A DNA stretch of 5,784 nt from Alphaproteobacteria bacterium (GTDB lineage: Bacteria > Pseudomonadota > Alphaproteobacteria > Rickettsiales > UBA998). The position numbers and the translations under genes were made by a program. The notes beneath the pieces were generated by a model, which saw only the letters and a list, made by a program, of their open reading frames with translations, made no database searches and was not told where the DNA came from. The stretch is taken from assembly GCA_021730835.1 (NCBI GenBank), contig JAKFYP010000156.1, forward strand, positions 1 through 5,784, written 5' to 3'. Shown one piece after another: positions 4,806 to 5,784 of the stretch. Position 1 is the first letter of the stretch, and the number at the start of each line of letters is the position of its first letter.

Positions 4806-5784
4806 ATGGCAGAAGATAACTACAATCCGGAATATGCGCGGGCGACTGTCGCATTGAAGGCGTTGCGCCTCAGCGTTCAGAAGGGCCAAACCGCCACATC
4901 TCAAGATCCCCATTATGACGCCCGTATATCATTGGTGGAAGGGCTGGAGACGCGTATCACCCGGCTCGCCGAAGCTATAGAGAATCATCGAACCAAACCT
5001 AATCCGCAGCAAGACCCCCATCGTTTGTATGGCCGCATCAATTTTTTACGCGAAGCCGCCCCTGAAAAAGGCGAGGAAAACTTCACAGCAGAACAACAGC
5101 AAATATGGAACGATCAGGTAAAGCCCGCGCTGGATGCGCTGGCGGGTAAACTCGATGCCGAGGTTCCCGAACTTCAGGCGATCCATCAGGCGCGGCTCAA
5201 TGAGCTATCGCACGGAAAGAACGCCAACGCCACCAGCCCGGATCAGGCCTACGCCTATTTGCATGCGCTGCAAAACAGGTCGGGAACCAGCCCGGAGTTG
5301 CAAAACGCGATCGGGGAAGTCCTGACGGCGCGGCGAGAGGTGCAGAAGTTGAGCAATCAGGCCCATGCCGCCAACACTCCCGAAAAGCAGCAAGAATTTG
5401 ACGCGGCATTAGCGCAGAAAATCAACCGGTTTCGATCCGCTTCTGAGGCGCTGCATGAGCATGCTCCGCAACTGCCCGGAAATGTCCTGAAGCAGTTTGA
5501 TCGGGATGCGCAAACCGTCGCCCACTATCCTGAAGAATTGAAGAAAAGACGGGCCGATACGGTAGCCAACACCACTTCTGAAATTAGGCTGGAAAACGGG
5601 CAAACCCTGCAACCCGAAACCCTGATGGATTCGATGGGGCATCCGGAAGGGCGGGCCTCTCTGGTCAATCGCTATATGGCTGGCTTGCCAGCGGAGGCAA
5701 AAGAAAAACTGATTAAAGACGGTCGCACGACAATCAGGGGGCAAACATATGATTTAAACCCGCAGCGTGACACCGATGCAGCAC
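4806..5784 (+). CDS. unrecognised hydrophilic helical protein, incomplete at the right edge
   Basis: The frame is open from the ATG at 4806 to the window end, 326 codons without a stop, with the C-terminus missing. An in-frame TAA at 4794-4796 excludes an earlier start. The ribosome binding site is weak (AAGAAG, 4797-4802, three bases from the ATG). I recognise no family. The visible protein has no cysteine, one tryptophan (101), no signal peptide and no membrane segment. It is rich in Ala, Gln, Glu, Asn and charged residues. Probable amphipathic helices lie at about 38-62, 100-136, 163-190 and 195-218, separated by Pro/Asn/Gly-rich loops, suggesting a helical-bundle or coiled-coil scaffold. 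From about 258 the pattern changes to short strands and turns (EIRLENGQTLQPETL, 259-273), perhaps a new domain. It has its own promoter and an operator-like repeat, and diverges from the DUF1150-type gene. A large cytoplasmic structural, secreted or effector-like protein is possible, but the function is unknown. Confidence 0.8.
   Translation, partial: MAEDNYNPEYARATVALKALRLSVQKGQTATSQDPHYDARISLVEGLETRITRLAEAIENHRTKPNPQQDPHRLYGRINFLREAAPEKGEENFTAEQQQIWNDQVKPALDALAGKLDAEVPELQAIHQARLNELSHGKNANATSPDQAYAYLHALQNRSGTSPELQNAIGEVLTARREVQKLSNQAHAANTPEKQQEFDAALAQKINRFRSASEALHEHAPQLPGNVLKQFDRDAQTVAHYPEELKKRRADTVANTTSEIRLENGQTLQPETLMDSMGHPEGRASLVNRYMAGLPAEAKEKLIKDGRTTIRGQTYDLNPQRDTDAA

Overview
The window looks like chromosomal DNA of an alphaproteobacterium, probably free-living or only lightly reduced, with moderate to high GC. 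The grounds are gene content and order: ubiE divergent from mutM (fpg), then rpsT, a rhodanese-domain gene and dnaA, plus a DUF1150-type small protein, a family found mainly in Alphaproteobacteria. The strongest promoter also has the CTTGAC-type -35 common in that class. I cannot place it more precisely from sequence alone.

Layout. Positions 1-175 are an A/C-rich, apparently non-coding stretch at the 3' side of ubiE. ubiE (176-937, minus) and mutM (982-1806, plus) diverge from a 44-bp spacer. A 340-bp gene-free region (1807-2146) follows. It holds an all-A/T run, a good promoter, an inverted pair of DnaA boxes and a perfect tandem 11-mer, and it ends at rpsT (2147-2410). Next come a small rhodanese protein (2506-2964) and dnaA (about 3000-4415), closely packed on the same strand with no clear terminator between them, so rpsT, rhodanese and dnaA may be co-transcribed. 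A DUF1150-type gene (4437-4667, minus) converges on dnaA. A 138-bp divergent regulatory spacer with two inverted repeats separates it from an unrecognised gene on the plus strand (4806 to beyond the right edge). That gene is open for 326 codons and encodes a hydrophilic, cysteine-free, probably helical protein.

How it fits together. The core genes are housekeeping: quinone biosynthesis (UbiE), oxidised-purine repair (MutM), ribosome assembly (S20) and replication initiation (DnaA). The most interesting non-coding element is the stretch before rpsT. The DnaA boxes lie about 65-90 bp downstream of the predicted promoter, so DnaA could repress the operon that appears to encode it, or the region could be all or part of a replication origin. 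Two boxes are few for an origin, so both readings stay open. No mobile element, CRISPR array, RNA gene or defence system is visible. Most of the window is ordinary; the unrecognised right-edge gene and the rpsT-dnaA control region deserve the second look.
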